Positions 1 through 9,256 of a DNA stretch of 64,000 bases are shown piece by piece. Source of the stretch: JABDII01 sp963815325 (GTDB taxonomy: Bacteria; Gemmatimonadota; Gemmatimonadetes; Gemmatimonadales; GWC2-71-9); contig CAWFGG010000005.1 in assembly GCA_963815325.1 (NCBI GenBank), positions 186,001-250,000 on the forward strand, given 5' to 3'. Below the pieces are notes generated by a model. That model searched no databases, was not told where the DNA came from, and was given only the letters and a program-made list of their open reading frames with translations. The translations under genes were made by a program, and so were the position numbers. Numbering within the stretch: the stretch's first letter is position 1; every line of letters begins with the position of its first letter.

Positions 1-488
1 ACTCGGATCGAGAAGGCGCCACCCGTCACGACGCCGGTGCCGTAGAGCAGAAGCCAGCTGGCCGGAAGCAGGCCGTACTCCTGCCGAGCGGCGAGAGCCC
101 AGGTGAGGACGAGCCCCACGAAGAGCGGCGGCGTAAAGCTCATCGCAAAGCGGCGGCCCGGCCGGGCCAGGAGCGGGGTCTTGCTGACCCGGGCCTTCCG
201 GGCCAGGGCGTAGACCCCGATGCCCGTCGCGATCACCGCCTCCACCAACCAGACCTGGAGCCAGAGGCGCGGATCGGTTTGGCGCTGGGCCACCCAGGCG
301 GCGCCGATGGCGGTGAGCCCCATGGCGACCCCGCCCCACCCCGGCACCGCCGTGAACGACGTGGCCCGCTCCATGGTGCTCCGGATGAACGACAGGTTGT
401 CCATGGCCCGCCGGTGGAGGGCGGGCTCCTGGTCGGCCGGGGCGGCGGGCGCGGCCGTGGAGAGGGGGCGGGGGTTGACCGTCGACAT
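1..488 (-). CDS. Membrane protein, C-terminus cut by the window edge
   Basis: The ORF starts at an ATG at 488 and runs off the left edge, giving about 162 visible residues. A soluble Ala/Pro-rich N-terminus of about 45 residues is followed by hydrophobic segments at roughly 48-65, 77-95, 112-130 and 137-155, so it is an integral membrane protein with at least four spans. I cannot name the family. A clear sigma70-like promoter and a palindrome lie immediately upstream, so it probably begins a transcript that leaves the window. Proteins of this shape often sit beside a winged-helix repressor in this phylum, but no such gene is visible here. Confidence 0.75.
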   Translation of the reverse strand, partial: MSTVNPRPLSTAAPAAPADQEPALHRRAMDNLSFIRSTMERATSFTAVPGWGGVAMGLTAIGAAWVAQRQTDPRLWLQVWLVEAVIATGIGVYALARKARVSKTPLLARPGRRFAMSFTPPLFVGLVLTWALAARQEYGLLPASWLLLYGTGVVTGGAFSIR

Positions 489-495
489 GGGGTCC

Positions 496-524
496 AAATT
501 AGAGGTGACTGTGTGTCTTGTCAA
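496..524 (-). promoter_or_regulatory. Sigma70-type promoter of the left-edge membrane protein
   Basis: Reading leftward there is a perfect -35 TTGACA (519-524), a 17-nt spacer and a -10 TAATTT (496-501). The -10 ends 8 nt before the start codon at 488, so the transcript would have essentially no leader. Confidence 0.6.
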
Positions 525-527
525 GTT

Positions 528-542
528 CTTTGTATCACAAAG
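528..542. promoter_or_regulatory. Operator-like inverted repeat CTTTGT-N3-ACAAAG
   Basis: CTTTGTATCACAAAG has 6-bp perfect arms around a 3-nt centre. It lies directly upstream of the -35 box at 519-524, where a dimeric repressor or activator could act. The regulator is not in the window. Confidence 0.4.
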
Positions 543-565
543 CTACAGCCAAGTCCCGCGCGTAC

Positions 566-1165
566 TCAGACAACCTGATACACCTGCCCCGTCTGCGCGC
601 CTTCGACGCTCTTGGCATAGGCCAGCGCCGCCCGGGCCGCCGGCACCGGCTCGAACCCGCGGAAGAACGGGGCGTAGGCCTCCAGTGCCTCGGCGATGAC
701 TCCCGGGCTCACAGCATTGATCCGTTGGTCGCGCGACAGCTCGATGGCCGCCGCCCGGACAAAGGCGTTGACCGCTCCGTTGACCATCGAGGCCGACGTC
801 CCCATACGGATGGGATCGCTATCGAGCACGCCCGTGGTGAGCGTGAACGAGCCGCCGTCGGCCAGGTACTCGCGCCCGATCAGGACCAGGTTCACCTGGC
901 CCATGAGCTTGTCGTTGAGGCCGATCTCGTAGTCCGCGGCCGTCATCTCCTCGAACGGCGCGAACTTGACGGAGCCGGTGGCCGACACCAGCGCGGCGAA
1001 CTGCCCGGCCTGCTCGAGCCCCGCGCGAATGGACGCCGGGTCGGTGATGTCCAGCACCACGTCACCCGACGTGCGTCCCGCTCCGATGATTTCGTGGCGC
1101 TGGCTCAGCTCCGCCACCACGGCACGACCGATGGTTCCCGATGCACCCACGACGAGAATTCGCAT
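566..1165 (-). CDS. Short-chain dehydrogenase-like protein with degenerate active site
   Basis: The product has 199 residues with an N-terminal Rossmann motif GASGTIG (residues 7-13) and an SDR-like C-terminal half containing INAVSPG. The usual catalytic Tyr-x3-Lys is missing: the region expected to hold it reads SASMVNGAVNAF. This resembles the Lin1944-like SDR group, described as keeping the nucleotide fold but lacking typical active-site residues. Reduction of a substrate is therefore doubtful and a binding or regulatory role is possible. Its ATG at 1165 overlaps the TAA of the upstream gene (TAATG), so the two are translationally coupled. Confidence 0.8.
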   Translation of the reverse strand: MRILVVGASGTIGRAVVAELSQRHEIIGAGRTSGDVVLDITDPASIRAGLEQAGQFAALVSATGSVKFAPFEEMTAADYEIGLNDKLMGQVNLVLIGREYLADGGSFTLTTGVLDSDPIRMGTSASMVNGAVNAFVRAAAIELSRDQRINAVSPGVIAEALEAYAPFFRGFEPVPAARAALAYAKSVEGAQTGQVYQVV

Positions 1166-1455
1166 TACCCCTCCAACCTGCCGCGCAACATGAGTTTGAT
1201 GGCAATGAACGGGGTCAAGAAGAGCACCACGTTCAGCACCTTCAACAGAAGCATCGACGAAAGCATCAGGTGATCGTATTCCGGCCGCGGAACGTCGATC
1301 ATCGCGGCATACATCCGGTATATGGGATCTCCGGCCAACCAGAATGCGGCCCACACGACGAGCTGGGCCACGACCAGAAAGAGAAAGCATCGGAGCAGTA
1401 TGCCGGCGATCGCGTCGAACAGGTGGATCGATTCTCTCGCGAGTACTGGTTTCAT
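1165..1455 (-). CDS. Small two-helix membrane protein (DUF6868-like)
   Basis: The product has 96 residues and two hydrophobic helices (about 19-41 and 69-89). The linker contains a DPIYRMY and LLLKVLNVVLF pattern that I recognise as similar to DUF6868 proteins; this is recall, not a search. Function is unknown. Its stop overlaps the start of the SDR gene by one base and it lies 21 nt downstream of another membrane protein gene, so the three probably form one transcript read leftward. Confidence 0.6.
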   Translation of the reverse strand: MKPVLARESIHLFDAIAGILLRCFLFLVVAQLVVWAAFWLAGDPIYRMYAAMIDVPRPEYDHLMLSSMLLLKVLNVVLFLTPFIAIKLMLRGRLEG

Positions 1456-1476
1456 GATGTAGTCCCGTCCGGTGTT

Positions 1477-1989
1477 CTAGAGGTAGCGCGCAACGGCCAT
1501 GGTGGCGACCGCGATAATAAGCAACCGCGCCACCCAGAGGGCGGCCGCAGCCGAGCGCTGGCGGAGCCGTTGAATCTCCGCCTGCATGGGCCCGCGCTCT
1601 TTCTCGGACGCCGATCCCAGCGCCGCCGTCATCCGGATGGCTCCGAGTGTCGCGGCGCGCACGCCGGTCACTCCGACGATGAGGGCGAGGATCGAGGCCA
1701 CGCCGCCCACCGTGAGGCTCATCCCGAAAGGAGACCTGATCCAGCCCATGGCCATCCCGCCGGACAGGCGCCAGTAAAGGACCAGGCCGGTCAGAATGGT
1801 AAGGCCGGCGACGATGGGCATGACATCCAGGAACCGCCGCCGCACCAGTTCCCGCATGACCGGTGCCCCGTCGGCCCCGACCGCCCGGATGCTTGGCCCG
1901 AGGAAGAACACCAGGAAGAAGATGGTGCCAGCCCAGAACACCCCCAGCAGGATATGAAACATGCGCAAAATGAGCATGAACCGATCCAC
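1477..1989 (-). CDS. Four-helix membrane protein, CopD/DUF2269-like
   Basis: The product has 170 residues. It begins with a helix in the first 30 residues (ILRMFHILLGVFWAGTIFF), then further hydrophobic stretches near 56-75, 88-110 and 148-168. The His and Trp in the first helix and the overall layout resemble DUF2269 or copper-resistance-D-like proteins, but no metal site can be assigned. It heads the leftward three-gene set with the DUF6868-like protein and the SDR. The start is the first ATG; no alternative start gives a better helix. Confidence 0.6.
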   Translation of the reverse strand: MDRFMLILRMFHILLGVFWAGTIFFLVFFLGPSIRAVGADGAPVMRELVRRRFLDVMPIVAGLTILTGLVLYWRLSGGMAMGWIRSPFGMSLTVGGVASILALIVGVTGVRAATLGAIRMTAALGSASEKERGPMQAEIQRLRQRSAAAALWVARLLIIAVATMAVARYL

Positions 1990-2175
1990 CGGGCCCTCCA
2001 GGGTGGGTAGTCACATCAGGGGAGACCTGCCACAAAACAACGCCTCGAGCGGGAAACCACAAGCGCCGCGCGCCCCCTCCGGTAGAGGCCCTGTGACAGG
2101 CTCCGTCCGGCATTTACGTATAGATAGGAGAGCCATTCACGTGAGGTCCCCCTGCCCTTGCACCAAGGAGTTTCC

Positions 2176-2493
2176 ATGTCCACGCGTCATACTGGTTCCG
2201 CCGCCGGCACTCTCCTACTGCTTGGCGGGTTGGTGACCGCCTGCGGCAACGGTGGCCTCGAAGGTCGGTACTACAACTCGTCGACCGGTGAGTTTGCCCT
2301 CGAACTCCAGTCGGGCGGCAAGGTGGAGATGCAGGGGGCCGAGGGCGAGGGGCTGACCTACGAGGTCAAGGCCGATACCGTCTTCATCAAGGGCGGCCGA
2401 GGGCTCGCGGAGGGCATGTATTTCATCCGCCTCCCCAATGGCGACCTGAGCCTCGAGCCGCTGGGCACGCTCACCAAGAACCGGCCGGATTGA
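2176..2493 (+). CDS. Small lipoprotein of unknown function
   Basis: The product has 105 residues. The start at 2176 is chosen over an in-frame ATG at 2158 because AAGGAG lies 7 nt upstream of it. The first 24 residues form a signal peptide ending in a lipobox LVTAC, so the mature protein would be a lipid-anchored domain of about 80 residues. That domain is rich in beta-forming residues (EGRYYNSSTGEFALEL, YEVKADTVFIKGG, FIRLPNGDLSLEPLG) and looks like a small beta-sandwich. It is divergent from the 1477-1989 gene and convergent with the NmrA-like gene. No known family is recognised. Confidence 0.75.
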   Translation: MSTRHTGSAAGTLLLLGGLVTACGNGGLEGRYYNSSTGEFALELQSGGKVEMQGAEGEGLTYEVKADTVFIKGGRGLAEGMYFIRLPNGDLSLEPLGTLTKNRPD

Positions 2494-2533
2494 CCCGCCG
2501 GCTCACGCGAGCCTCGATCGGACTTGGCAGGGC

Positions 2534-2583
2534 ATGGCATGGGCCGCCGAACGCAGCGAGCGCATTCAGCGGGCCCATGCCAT
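2534..2583. terminator. Bidirectional hairpin between convergent genes
   Basis: ATGGCATGGGCC (2534-2545) and GGCCCATGCCAT (2572-2583) are perfect 12-bp arms around a 26-nt loop, in the gap between the lipoprotein gene and the converging NmrA-like gene. There is no clear T tract on either side, so termination is inferred from position and stem strength. Confidence 0.5.
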
Positions 2584-2586
2584 CCA

Positions 2587-3537
2587 CTATTCGAGCGGAA
2601 TCCGGTCCTTGTTCCGCTCCAACCAAACAGCGAAGGTCTGGAGTCCGGGATAGAGCTCGCGGGCAAGCTTCAGGTCGCGCGCGCCGCAGAACTCGGCTTC
2701 GAAGTCCCGCTTGTACTGGAACATGTTGCCGAGGTCGTCCGCACCGGGGAACCCGAACCCGCGGTAGACCTCGGGCGGCACGTCGTTGTAACGCACCTCC
2801 CGTCCCAGAGCCTTCGCCAGGGCCGCGGCCATCTGGGCGCCGGTTGGGAATTCACCCGCGATGCCCAGCGTCTTCCCGATGAACTCCCGACCGCGCGTGA
2901 AGATGCCGTAGGCGCAGCCGCCGATGTCGGCCGCGGCGATGCCCGGCAGCTTCTTATCGCCCATCGGGAACGTGATGGCCAGCTTCCCGTCGGGGCCCTT
3001 CTTCGGCCCCATGCCGAAGTGGATCAGGTTGTCCCAGTAGAAACTGGTGTGCAGGAACGTCGTCGGCACGCCGGCCTCGGTGAAGTAGTGGTTAGCCTCA
3101 CCCTTGGCGTCGAAGTGCGGCACCTTGTACTTGCCCATCAGGGTGGGCATCCGGTCGTCGTCCAGCGGAACGCGGAGCCGCGTGTCCTCGAGGGTGGACC
3201 AGATGACGTGCTGGAGCCCGGCCTGCTTGGCCGCCTGGGCCATGTTCCGCGCCTGGGCCATCTCCTTCTCGGGCGAGAAGTGATCCCAGAAGAACGTGAC
3301 GCAGAAGGCGCCGTAGGCGCCGGCGAACGCCCGCTCGAGGCTCGCGACGTCGTCCACGTCAGCCGCCACCACCTCGGCGCCCAGCGCCGCCAGCTCCTTG
3401 GCCTTGGCCGAATTCGGGTCTCGAGTAATCGCGCGCGCGGTGAAGCCGCCGTTCGGGTCGTTCAGGATGGCGCGGACCAGTCCGCCGCCCTGCGCCCCCG
3501 TGGCACCCACCACCGCGATGATCTTCTTATCCGCCAT
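2587..3537 (-). CDS. NmrA-family NAD(P)-binding protein
   Basis: The product has 316 residues. The N-terminal Rossmann motif VVGATGAQGGG (residues 9-19) and the following RAITRDPNSAKA segment, where a basic loop suggests NADP, are typical of NmrA/HSCARG-like atypical SDRs. These lack the usual catalytic Tyr-Lys pair and act as redox sensors or quinone or isoflavone reductases. The length matches the family. The start has a strong AGGAGAGG ribosome site 4 nt upstream and an extended -10 promoter just before it. The substrate cannot be inferred; the neighbours give no clear context. Confidence 0.85.
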   Translation of the reverse strand: MADKKIIAVVGATGAQGGGLVRAILNDPNGGFTARAITRDPNSAKAKELAALGAEVVAADVDDVASLERAFAGAYGAFCVTFFWDHFSPEKEMAQARNMAQAAKQAGLQHVIWSTLEDTRLRVPLDDDRMPTLMGKYKVPHFDAKGEANHYFTEAGVPTTFLHTSFYWDNLIHFGMGPKKGPDGKLAITFPMGDKKLPGIAAADIGGCAYGIFTRGREFIGKTLGIAGEFPTGAQMAAALAKALGREVRYNDVPPEVYRGFGFPGADDLGNMFQYKRDFEAEFCGARDLKLARELYPGLQTFAVWLERNKDRIPLE

Positions 3538-3561
3538 TGTACCTCTCCTATGTTTCGTGTC

Positions 3562-3570
3562 GTTATAGCA
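3562..3570 (-). promoter_or_regulatory. Extended -10 promoter of the NmrA-like gene
   Basis: Reading leftward, TGC-TATAAC is an extended -10 element about 25 nt upstream of the start codon at 3537. No good -35 is seen. Two other genes in the window (13632 and 57764) have a similar TGC-TATCnT element. Confidence 0.4.
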
Positions 3571-3589
3571 GTCTTTGATGCACTTCCTC

Positions 3590-5642
3590 CTACGGTTGCG
3601 CGCTCTCCACCCGCACCGTGTTCACGTCCACCATGAGCTCGGCCAGCCGTTCGGCGATGTCGTCCTGCATGGTCTCCTGATAGCGCCCACCCAGGTGCTT
3701 TGCCAGGAACTCGTTCCAGGGCAGCCGCCACGGCAATGCGGTTCTCCCGCCCCGCAAAGCCGTGGCCCTCGTCGGGAGCCAGCATGTAGCTGACCTCACG
3801 CCCCAAGTCACGGAGCGCCACCACGATCTGCTCGGATTCGCGCTTGTTGACCCTCGGGTCGTTAGCGCCCTGGATGATCAACAGCGGCGCCGTGATCTGT
3901 GCCGCCGAGAAGAGCGGCGACTGTGCGACCAGGCGGGCGTGGTCCTCGGGATCGTCCGGATTGCCGAGCCGGACGTCGAAGATGGCCTTGATCGGTTTCC
4001 AGTACGGCGGAATGGCGGCCAACAGGGTCAGGAGGTTCGACGGTCCCACGTAGGACGACGCCGGCGGCGTAGAGGTCCGGCGTGAACGTGACTCCGGCCA
4101 GTGTGGCGTAGCCGCCGTAGGATCCGCCGAAGATCCCGACGTGGTCGGGGTCGATGTGCTGCTCGGCGATCAGGTACCGGACGCCGTCGGTGATATCGTG
4201 CTGCATCGCCCCGGTGCCCCATTCGTTGTTCCCGGCATTAAGGAACGAGCTTCCCGTAGCCGGTCGAGCCGCGGAAGTTGGGCTGGAACACGGCATAGCC
4301 ACGATTGGCCAGAAACTGGGCGTACGCATCGTAGCCCCACTGGTCGCGGGCCCAGGGACCGCCATGGGGAAAGACGACCATTGCCACCTTCTGACCCTCG
4401 ACGTTCTTGGGGAGGGTGAGGTACCCGGGCACCTCGAGGCCGTCACGGGTCCGATAACGGATCGGCCGCATGGAGGCAAGCTGTTCGCTGGGAAGGTTGG
4501 GCCGCGAACTATAGAGGAACTCGACGCTCTCGTCCTGGCGGTTGTACAGGTAGGCCGAGCCTGGGTCGACGTCGCGTGAGACGTAGACGATCCACCGATC
4601 CTCGGCTTCGGTGGACGAGGTGAACGACAGCTCGCCTTCCGGGAGTTTCTCCCGGAGTACCTCCAGGTCGCGTTCCACTCGGGGGTTCTTGGGGTAGATA
4701 CGCACCCGGTCACCTACGTACACGGTGGCGATCAGCTCGTCGGTGACGTCGGAGAATATCGCGTCCTCGAGATCGACCTGCTTCAACGGATCCGATTCGA
4801 CGAATTCCTGTTCGCCGGTCGCTGGGTTGAACAACACCAGTCGCGTCAGGTCGACGTCGTCACCTTTGTTAGTGATCATGTACACCCGCTGACCATCCTT
4901 GTGGTAGCGCATTGGTCCACATGATTCTGCGTTGCTGCAGCGGTATACCTCGGTGAGCGCGTCGCCATCAACGCGAAAAACCACCGTGTTGCCGTCCTCG
5001 TCGATCTTGATGCCGAGGCGGACCTCACCCGCGAGGTCGGCCTGCCACCCGGCAATGCCCTCGTCGTTCTGGATGATCAACGTGACGCTCGCCACTGTTC
5101 AGGTCGACGCGATAGACGTCATGAAGCTGGGGATTGCGGTCGTTGAGCCCCACGAGGATCTGACCCGGCGTCCCTTCCGGTACCGCCACGATTCGAGCCT
5201 GAACGCCCTCGTACGGCGTCAAGTCGAGGGCTGGCGGCACCTGTGTCGCGGGCTCGGGTGCCACGCGAGGGTCAATGGCGTAGACATGGAGGTTCTCATC
5301 GCCGTCCTTGTCCTGCACGTACAGGAGGTAGCGGCTGTCCTGACTCCAGAAGTAGCCCCGTACCGGCCGAGTGGAGTCGGCGCTCATGGGCTTGGCCGCG
5401 TCGAACGGCTGGCCGACTGCCCTTGACCCAGATGTTCATCACCCCCCGGTACGGCTTGCGGAACGAAATGAACTCGCCGTTGGGTGAGATCTGAGCGCCG
5501 GAGATCTCGGGGTCACCGAAGAACACCTGCCGGTCGATGAGCGGTGGGAGCGGTCGAGGTAGCCGGCCTGCGCCTGAAGGGCCGAGGGGCGGCGATGGCC
5601 ACGAGGCCGAGGATGAGCATGAGACGAGCGGATGCGCGACAT
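3590..5642 (-). pseudogene. S9-family prolyl oligopeptidase-like peptidase, multiply frameshifted
   Basis: Pieces in all three leftward frames join into one S9 peptidase of about 680 residues, the normal length. There is an N-terminal signal-like stretch (LILGLVAIAA) and a beta-propeller with repeated WSQDSRYLLY and DGQRVYMIT blades. The alpha/beta-hydrolase domain keeps PHGGPWARDQWGYD, nucleophile motif GGSYGGY (about 4120), acid in ANDPRV and histidine in DEGHGF. The whole catalytic triad is therefore present but in different frames. At least six single-base shifts occur, near 5615, 5535, 5400, 5095, 4245, 4060 and 3735. At 4245, one extra C in GGGAAGCTCG ends the frame; removing it restores GKSFLNAG. 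Either this is a decaying gene or the local consensus is poor. GGAGG precedes the ATG at 5642. Confidence 0.75.
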
Positions 5643-6056
5643 GAGACCTCCAGGGCCGGACAAGGACAGGACAGGACCGGAATAGTTAGGATAGCGTATC
5701 CTCAGGCAGGACTAGGCGCTAGTACCGTGCAGCAGGCAGCTGATTCGCTGACCGCCGACTCCTTCCTACACACAACCCACACGCACTACGCACCAATCCC
5801 GCAGTGCTCACGTTCGGCGGGGGATGCTGAGAGCCACCGGCGCACCGAGCGCGGTATGCGCTCCACTCATCGCCGAATTTCATCGATGCGCTTCCGGCCC
5901 CTGGGTGGCTTCGAGGTCTCCGAGCTTCACCTCGTCGGGTCGGACAACCAGGTTCGGGAATCCTTCCGGCTGTCCCCTGCCTGAGGGGCCGCGGCCCTGC
6001 TTACTCGAGGGGTCCAGCGGAAGGCGGGGGAAACTCAGCCATCGCGGTCGCGCGCT
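5643..6056. other. Intergenic stretch between S9 and DUF885 genes
   Basis: No intact gene is visible. It contains a short remnant of a methyltransferase C-terminus (separate entry), a 6-bp inverted repeat AGGATA-GCG-TATCCT (5688-5702) in front of the S9 gene, and a small GGACA tandem repeat near 5662-5677. Confidence 0.5.
5824..5880 (-). pseudogene. Remnant of an ICMT-like methyltransferase C-terminus
   Basis: The leftward reading gives FGDEWSAYRAR and, after one missing base, VRRWL. This mirrors the C-terminus of the isoprenylcysteine methyltransferase-like gene at 7847-8289 (FGDEWLHYRTRVRRWL). At nucleotide level the two stretches match over about 54 bp with a one-base gap. Nothing upstream of it can be aligned to the rest of that family, so it is a fragment. 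Confidence 0.4.
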
Positions 6057-7815
6057 TCAGTCTTCTCCCTCCTGCCGTTCCGCCTCGATCCAGCCTTCGA
6101 TCTTCGTTCTTGAGCATGGACAGGGTCACGGTACCGTCCTCGATGACCCGGTCGTGAAACGCACGGACGTCGAATCGGTCGCCGAGGGCTAACTCCGCCT
6201 CTGCCCGTAGTTCCTGGATCAGCAGGCTTCCAGTCAAATACGCGGTGGCCTGCCCGGGCACCGCGATGTACCGGCTGACTTCGGATTCGACGCCTGCCTT
6301 GGACTCGGCCGTATTGGCCAGCATGTAGTCGACCGCATCCTGCCGGCTCCATCCGAGCGCGTGCATGCCGGGGTCAACGACCAGTCGTGCGGCCCGGAAC
6401 GCTTCGTTCGACAGCATGCCGAGCCGGTCGATGTCGGCCGTGTAGAGCCCGGCCTCGTCGGCGAGCCGCTCCGCGTAGAGCGCCCACCCCTCGCCGAGTC
6501 CCGAACTGAAGAAGTACTTGAGGACGGGGTGGACGCCCGGGCCCTCGAGCCCCACGTACACCTGCATGTGATGCCCCGGATAGGTCTCGTGGAACGTCGT
6601 GGCCTCGAAGCCGCCGGCCCGGTTCAGATCTCGGGGGTCGTAGGTACCGAACTCGTACGTCCCCGGCGTGCTCCCGTCCGCCGCCCCGGCCGAATAGAAA
6701 CCGCCGCCCGTAATCTTCATGAAATCCGGGTACGGCTTGAGGGCTACCTCCGCCTTGGGCACGAATCCGAACCACTCCGGCATGGCCGCCTTGGCCCGGT
6801 CCACGGCGTCTTGTGCGAACTGGACGATCTCTTCCTGCGTCTCGAAGCTGTACGCCGGATCGGCTTTCACCCGTCGCAGCAGGACCTGCAGATCGCCCGT
6901 CCCGAAGCTCCGTAGACCGATTTCGCGCATCTCGCTGTGGATCCGTTGTATTTCGCGCAAGCCGGTCTGGTGAATCTCCTCCGGGGTGAGCGGCAGTGTC
7001 GCGTGGAACAGGACCGACGCCAGGTAGCAGTCGCGGCCACCGGGATCCGACGTCACGCCGATCGCGTCACGGGCCGTCGCCAGGTACTCGTCGTTCAGGT
7101 AGTCCCGGTAGCGCTTTGCCGCAGGCACGATCGCATCCGAGATCGCGGACTTCAGATCGGCGGCGAACGCGGGGTCATCGTCTCGGGTGGCCGGCTCGTA
7201 GAACGGCGATTCTTCCGCAGGCACCGAGAGCAAGGCATCGATCTGGCCAATCACGACTTCGACATTGGAGCGTGGGGCGGTAAACCCCTCTGCCACGCCG
7301 ACCCGCAGGTTGTCGATTTCGGTGTCGATGTAGCGCGCGACGTCGCGGGCCCGGGCGATGGTGGCCGCGCGTGCGGCAGCCGTGCCCACCGGCTGTTTGG
7401 CGAATACGCCGCCGAAGAAGTTCTGCCAGCCCGTCCACGTGGGACTGACATTCCACAGGTGGGTCCGGCACACTCGCCGGCCGATCGATGCCTGCAGCCG
7501 CTCCAATGAAAACGTGAACGGTACCGCGGCTTCCGTTCCGATCAAGGCACTCGGGTCGATCGCCTGCAGCCGGTCCACCCAGGCGTTCTCGCGGCCCTGC
7601 CACGCTTCGATGTTCGCGATCGTGTGGTCGCCCATGCGATCGAGCGGGGCCGGATAGCCGGTCTCGTAGGCATCTTCGGGATACTCGTCGTAGTACGCGG
7701 CGACGTATTCGTCGGCGATCGCGATTGCTTTCGCGACCTCACCGGATCCTGCGTCGGGGCGTTTGCAGCCGACGAATGCGCCCACCAATACTGCGACGAT
7801 CATGGTCCGTCTCAT
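6057..7815 (-). CDS. DUF885 family metallopeptidase-like lipoprotein
   Basis: The product is about 585 residues, the usual DUF885 size. A short signal peptide ends in a lipobox FVGC (residues 13-16). The gluzincin-type motif HETYPGHH (residues 406-413, mid C-terminal half) and downstream GEGWALYAERL supply the zinc ligands and catalytic Glu expected of the family, so it is probably an active envelope peptidase. In the given sequence the last residues are out of frame: an extra base near 6109 turns the expected MLK-TKIEGWIEAE end into MLKNEDRRLDRG and the frame runs on to 6001. With the base removed, the gene ends at TGA 6057. An envelope location next to a former S9 peptidase suggests peptide scavenging. 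Confidence 0.85.
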
Positions 7816-7846
7816 ACAACCTCCGAAGGGCAGCAGGGGAATGGGC

Positions 7847-8289
7847 TCAGAGCCACCGGCGCACGCGGGTGCGGTAGTGCAGCCACTCGTCGCCGAATCG
7901 CTCCGCCAGCATCCGCTCCTCGACCCGGATGAACCGCCGGTCCATCAGGACCGCGAATGCCGCGGCCGGCAGGAGCGCCGTCACCGACCCCAACAGAAGG
8001 GCGATCCCAAGGAGCATCGCGCTGAGCCCAAGGTACATCGGGTTTCGGCTGATCGAAAACGGGAACGTCGTGATGAGGGAGGACGACGGCTCGAACGGCT
8101 TGACCGTGGTCTGGTGGCGCTTGAATTCGCGATCGGCGACGACGTTCATGGCGATGCCCACCGCAAGGGGGATGGCACCATCAGGGCGAGTGGGAACTCC
8201 CAGTATCGGTGGATGGGCCACAGGACGTGGAGCAGCACCGCGGCGACCAGCGCCAGCAGGAAGTAGATCGGCGGCAGAATCTGCTTCAT
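7847..8289 (-). CDS. Isoprenylcysteine carboxyl methyltransferase-like membrane protein (frameshifted)
   Basis: The reconstructed product is about 147 residues with several transmembrane helices. The diagnostic SISRNPMYLG (around residues 85-94) and a C-terminal EERMLAERFGDEWLHYRTRVRRW match the ICMT/PEMT group of small membrane methyltransferases, which bind S-adenosylmethionine at the membrane face. The start is an ATG at 8287-8289 (MKQILPPIYFLLALV). A run of five C at about 8167-8171 is one base short: adding one C joins LALMVPSPL to AVGIAMNVV. As given, only the part after 8221 is continuous. The substrate is unknown. Confidence 0.7.
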
Positions 8290-8551
8290 GCGACCCGCGT
8301 TTGGCTCACGCAACCGGAGAAAAAGTGTAGCACCAGTCAGCAGATTGCGTCGCCGGTCAGCTCGGCGAACGTCTGCACAGGCGCTGCCGTTAGTGTAAGG
8401 CTTCGGGTGACGCGCTGGCCGACGTGTGGCTTCATCGTTCTCTCAGGTCACTTTCTAAAAATCGACAATGGAAGCAAGGCTTACAAGATACTTCCCATAC
8501 CCGTCGGGCAGTGGATCGCGGCACGCTCCGATCGCCGCGGTAGGCGATCCA

Positions 8552-9190
8552 TCACTTGAGGTAGAAGTCGTAAGTGTGGCGGCTGGCGCCGCGGCATCGA
8601 TGCCGTACCGTGCGGAGCGGTGGAAACTCGAAGCGCTGCATCCGTCGTAGGCTCTCACAATCCTCGGGGCGACAGGGCCGGCGGAACGCGATATCACTCC
8701 ATCCAAGCACGAATACACCGCCCGGCCGCAGGCAATCCGCGGATGCGTCGAATGCCCGCGTGATCTCGGGCCTTTCGTTGAGGCCCCAGCCCAGCACGCC
8801 GTTACAGAGAACCACGTCCAGGCTGGCTGGGGCGAAATGCGCGCATACGTTTTCAAGCGAGTCGAGGATATTCCGCTTGGCGCCAAACTTGGTCCGGGCA
8901 GGGTTGGCCTCGATCGTCCAGTATTCCTTCGCTTCGAACAGCCGCTCGTAGTGTTGGGTGTACCAGGCACACCCAACGAACAAGATACGCGAGTAGTCAT
9001 CACGCTGTGCGAAGTAGGGCAGGATCGTCTTTTCCAACACGCGACGGTCGTCCGCGTATTGGTACAGATTGACGCCGAGCAAGCCGGCCAGCTGACGCAC
9101 TCCGCCACCGATCATGAACTGCGCTCTGTCGACGCCCAGGCGAGCCCTGAGGCCTCGGCCCCGAACATGAGAAGACCTAGATGATCCCAT
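8552..9190 (-). CDS. Class I SAM-dependent methyltransferase-like protein
   Basis: The product has 212 residues. ILFVGCAWYTQHY (about 69-81) resembles motif I of class I methyltransferases, followed by WTIEANPAR (acidic residue after beta 2), LDVVLCNGVLGWGL (motif IV) and LRPGGVFVLGW (motif VI), so the Rossmann methyltransferase fold is clear; the substrate is not. The start is uncertain. A 28-codon ORF at 9177-9260 begins in an ATGA overlap with the GNAT stop and stops just as this ORF begins, so the true N-terminus may lie there, separated by a frameshift. Confidence 0.7.
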   Translation of the reverse strand: MGSSRSSHVRGRGLRARLGVDRAQFMIGGGVRQLAGLLGVNLYQYADDRRVLEKTILPYFAQRDDYSRILFVGCAWYTQHYERLFEAKEYWTIEANPARTKFGAKRNILDSLENVCAHFAPASLDVVLCNGVLGWGLNERPEITRAFDASADCLRPGGVFVLGWSDIAFRRPCRPEDCESLRRMQRFEFPPLRTVRHRCRGASRHTYDFYLK

Positions 9191-9256
9191 CGGACGGTCC
9201 GAGAAGCTTCGTCAACGGCCTGGCGACTCCCAATTGAAAGTCGATGGCGAACTCGT

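Noticed and set aside
5662..5677. GGACA tandem repeats
   Set aside because: Only about three units; too short to mean more than local slippage.
5688..5702. AGGATA-GCG-TATCCT repeat before the S9 gene
   Set aside because: Arms of only 6 bp, no promoter elements in good register, and the gene behind it is broken.
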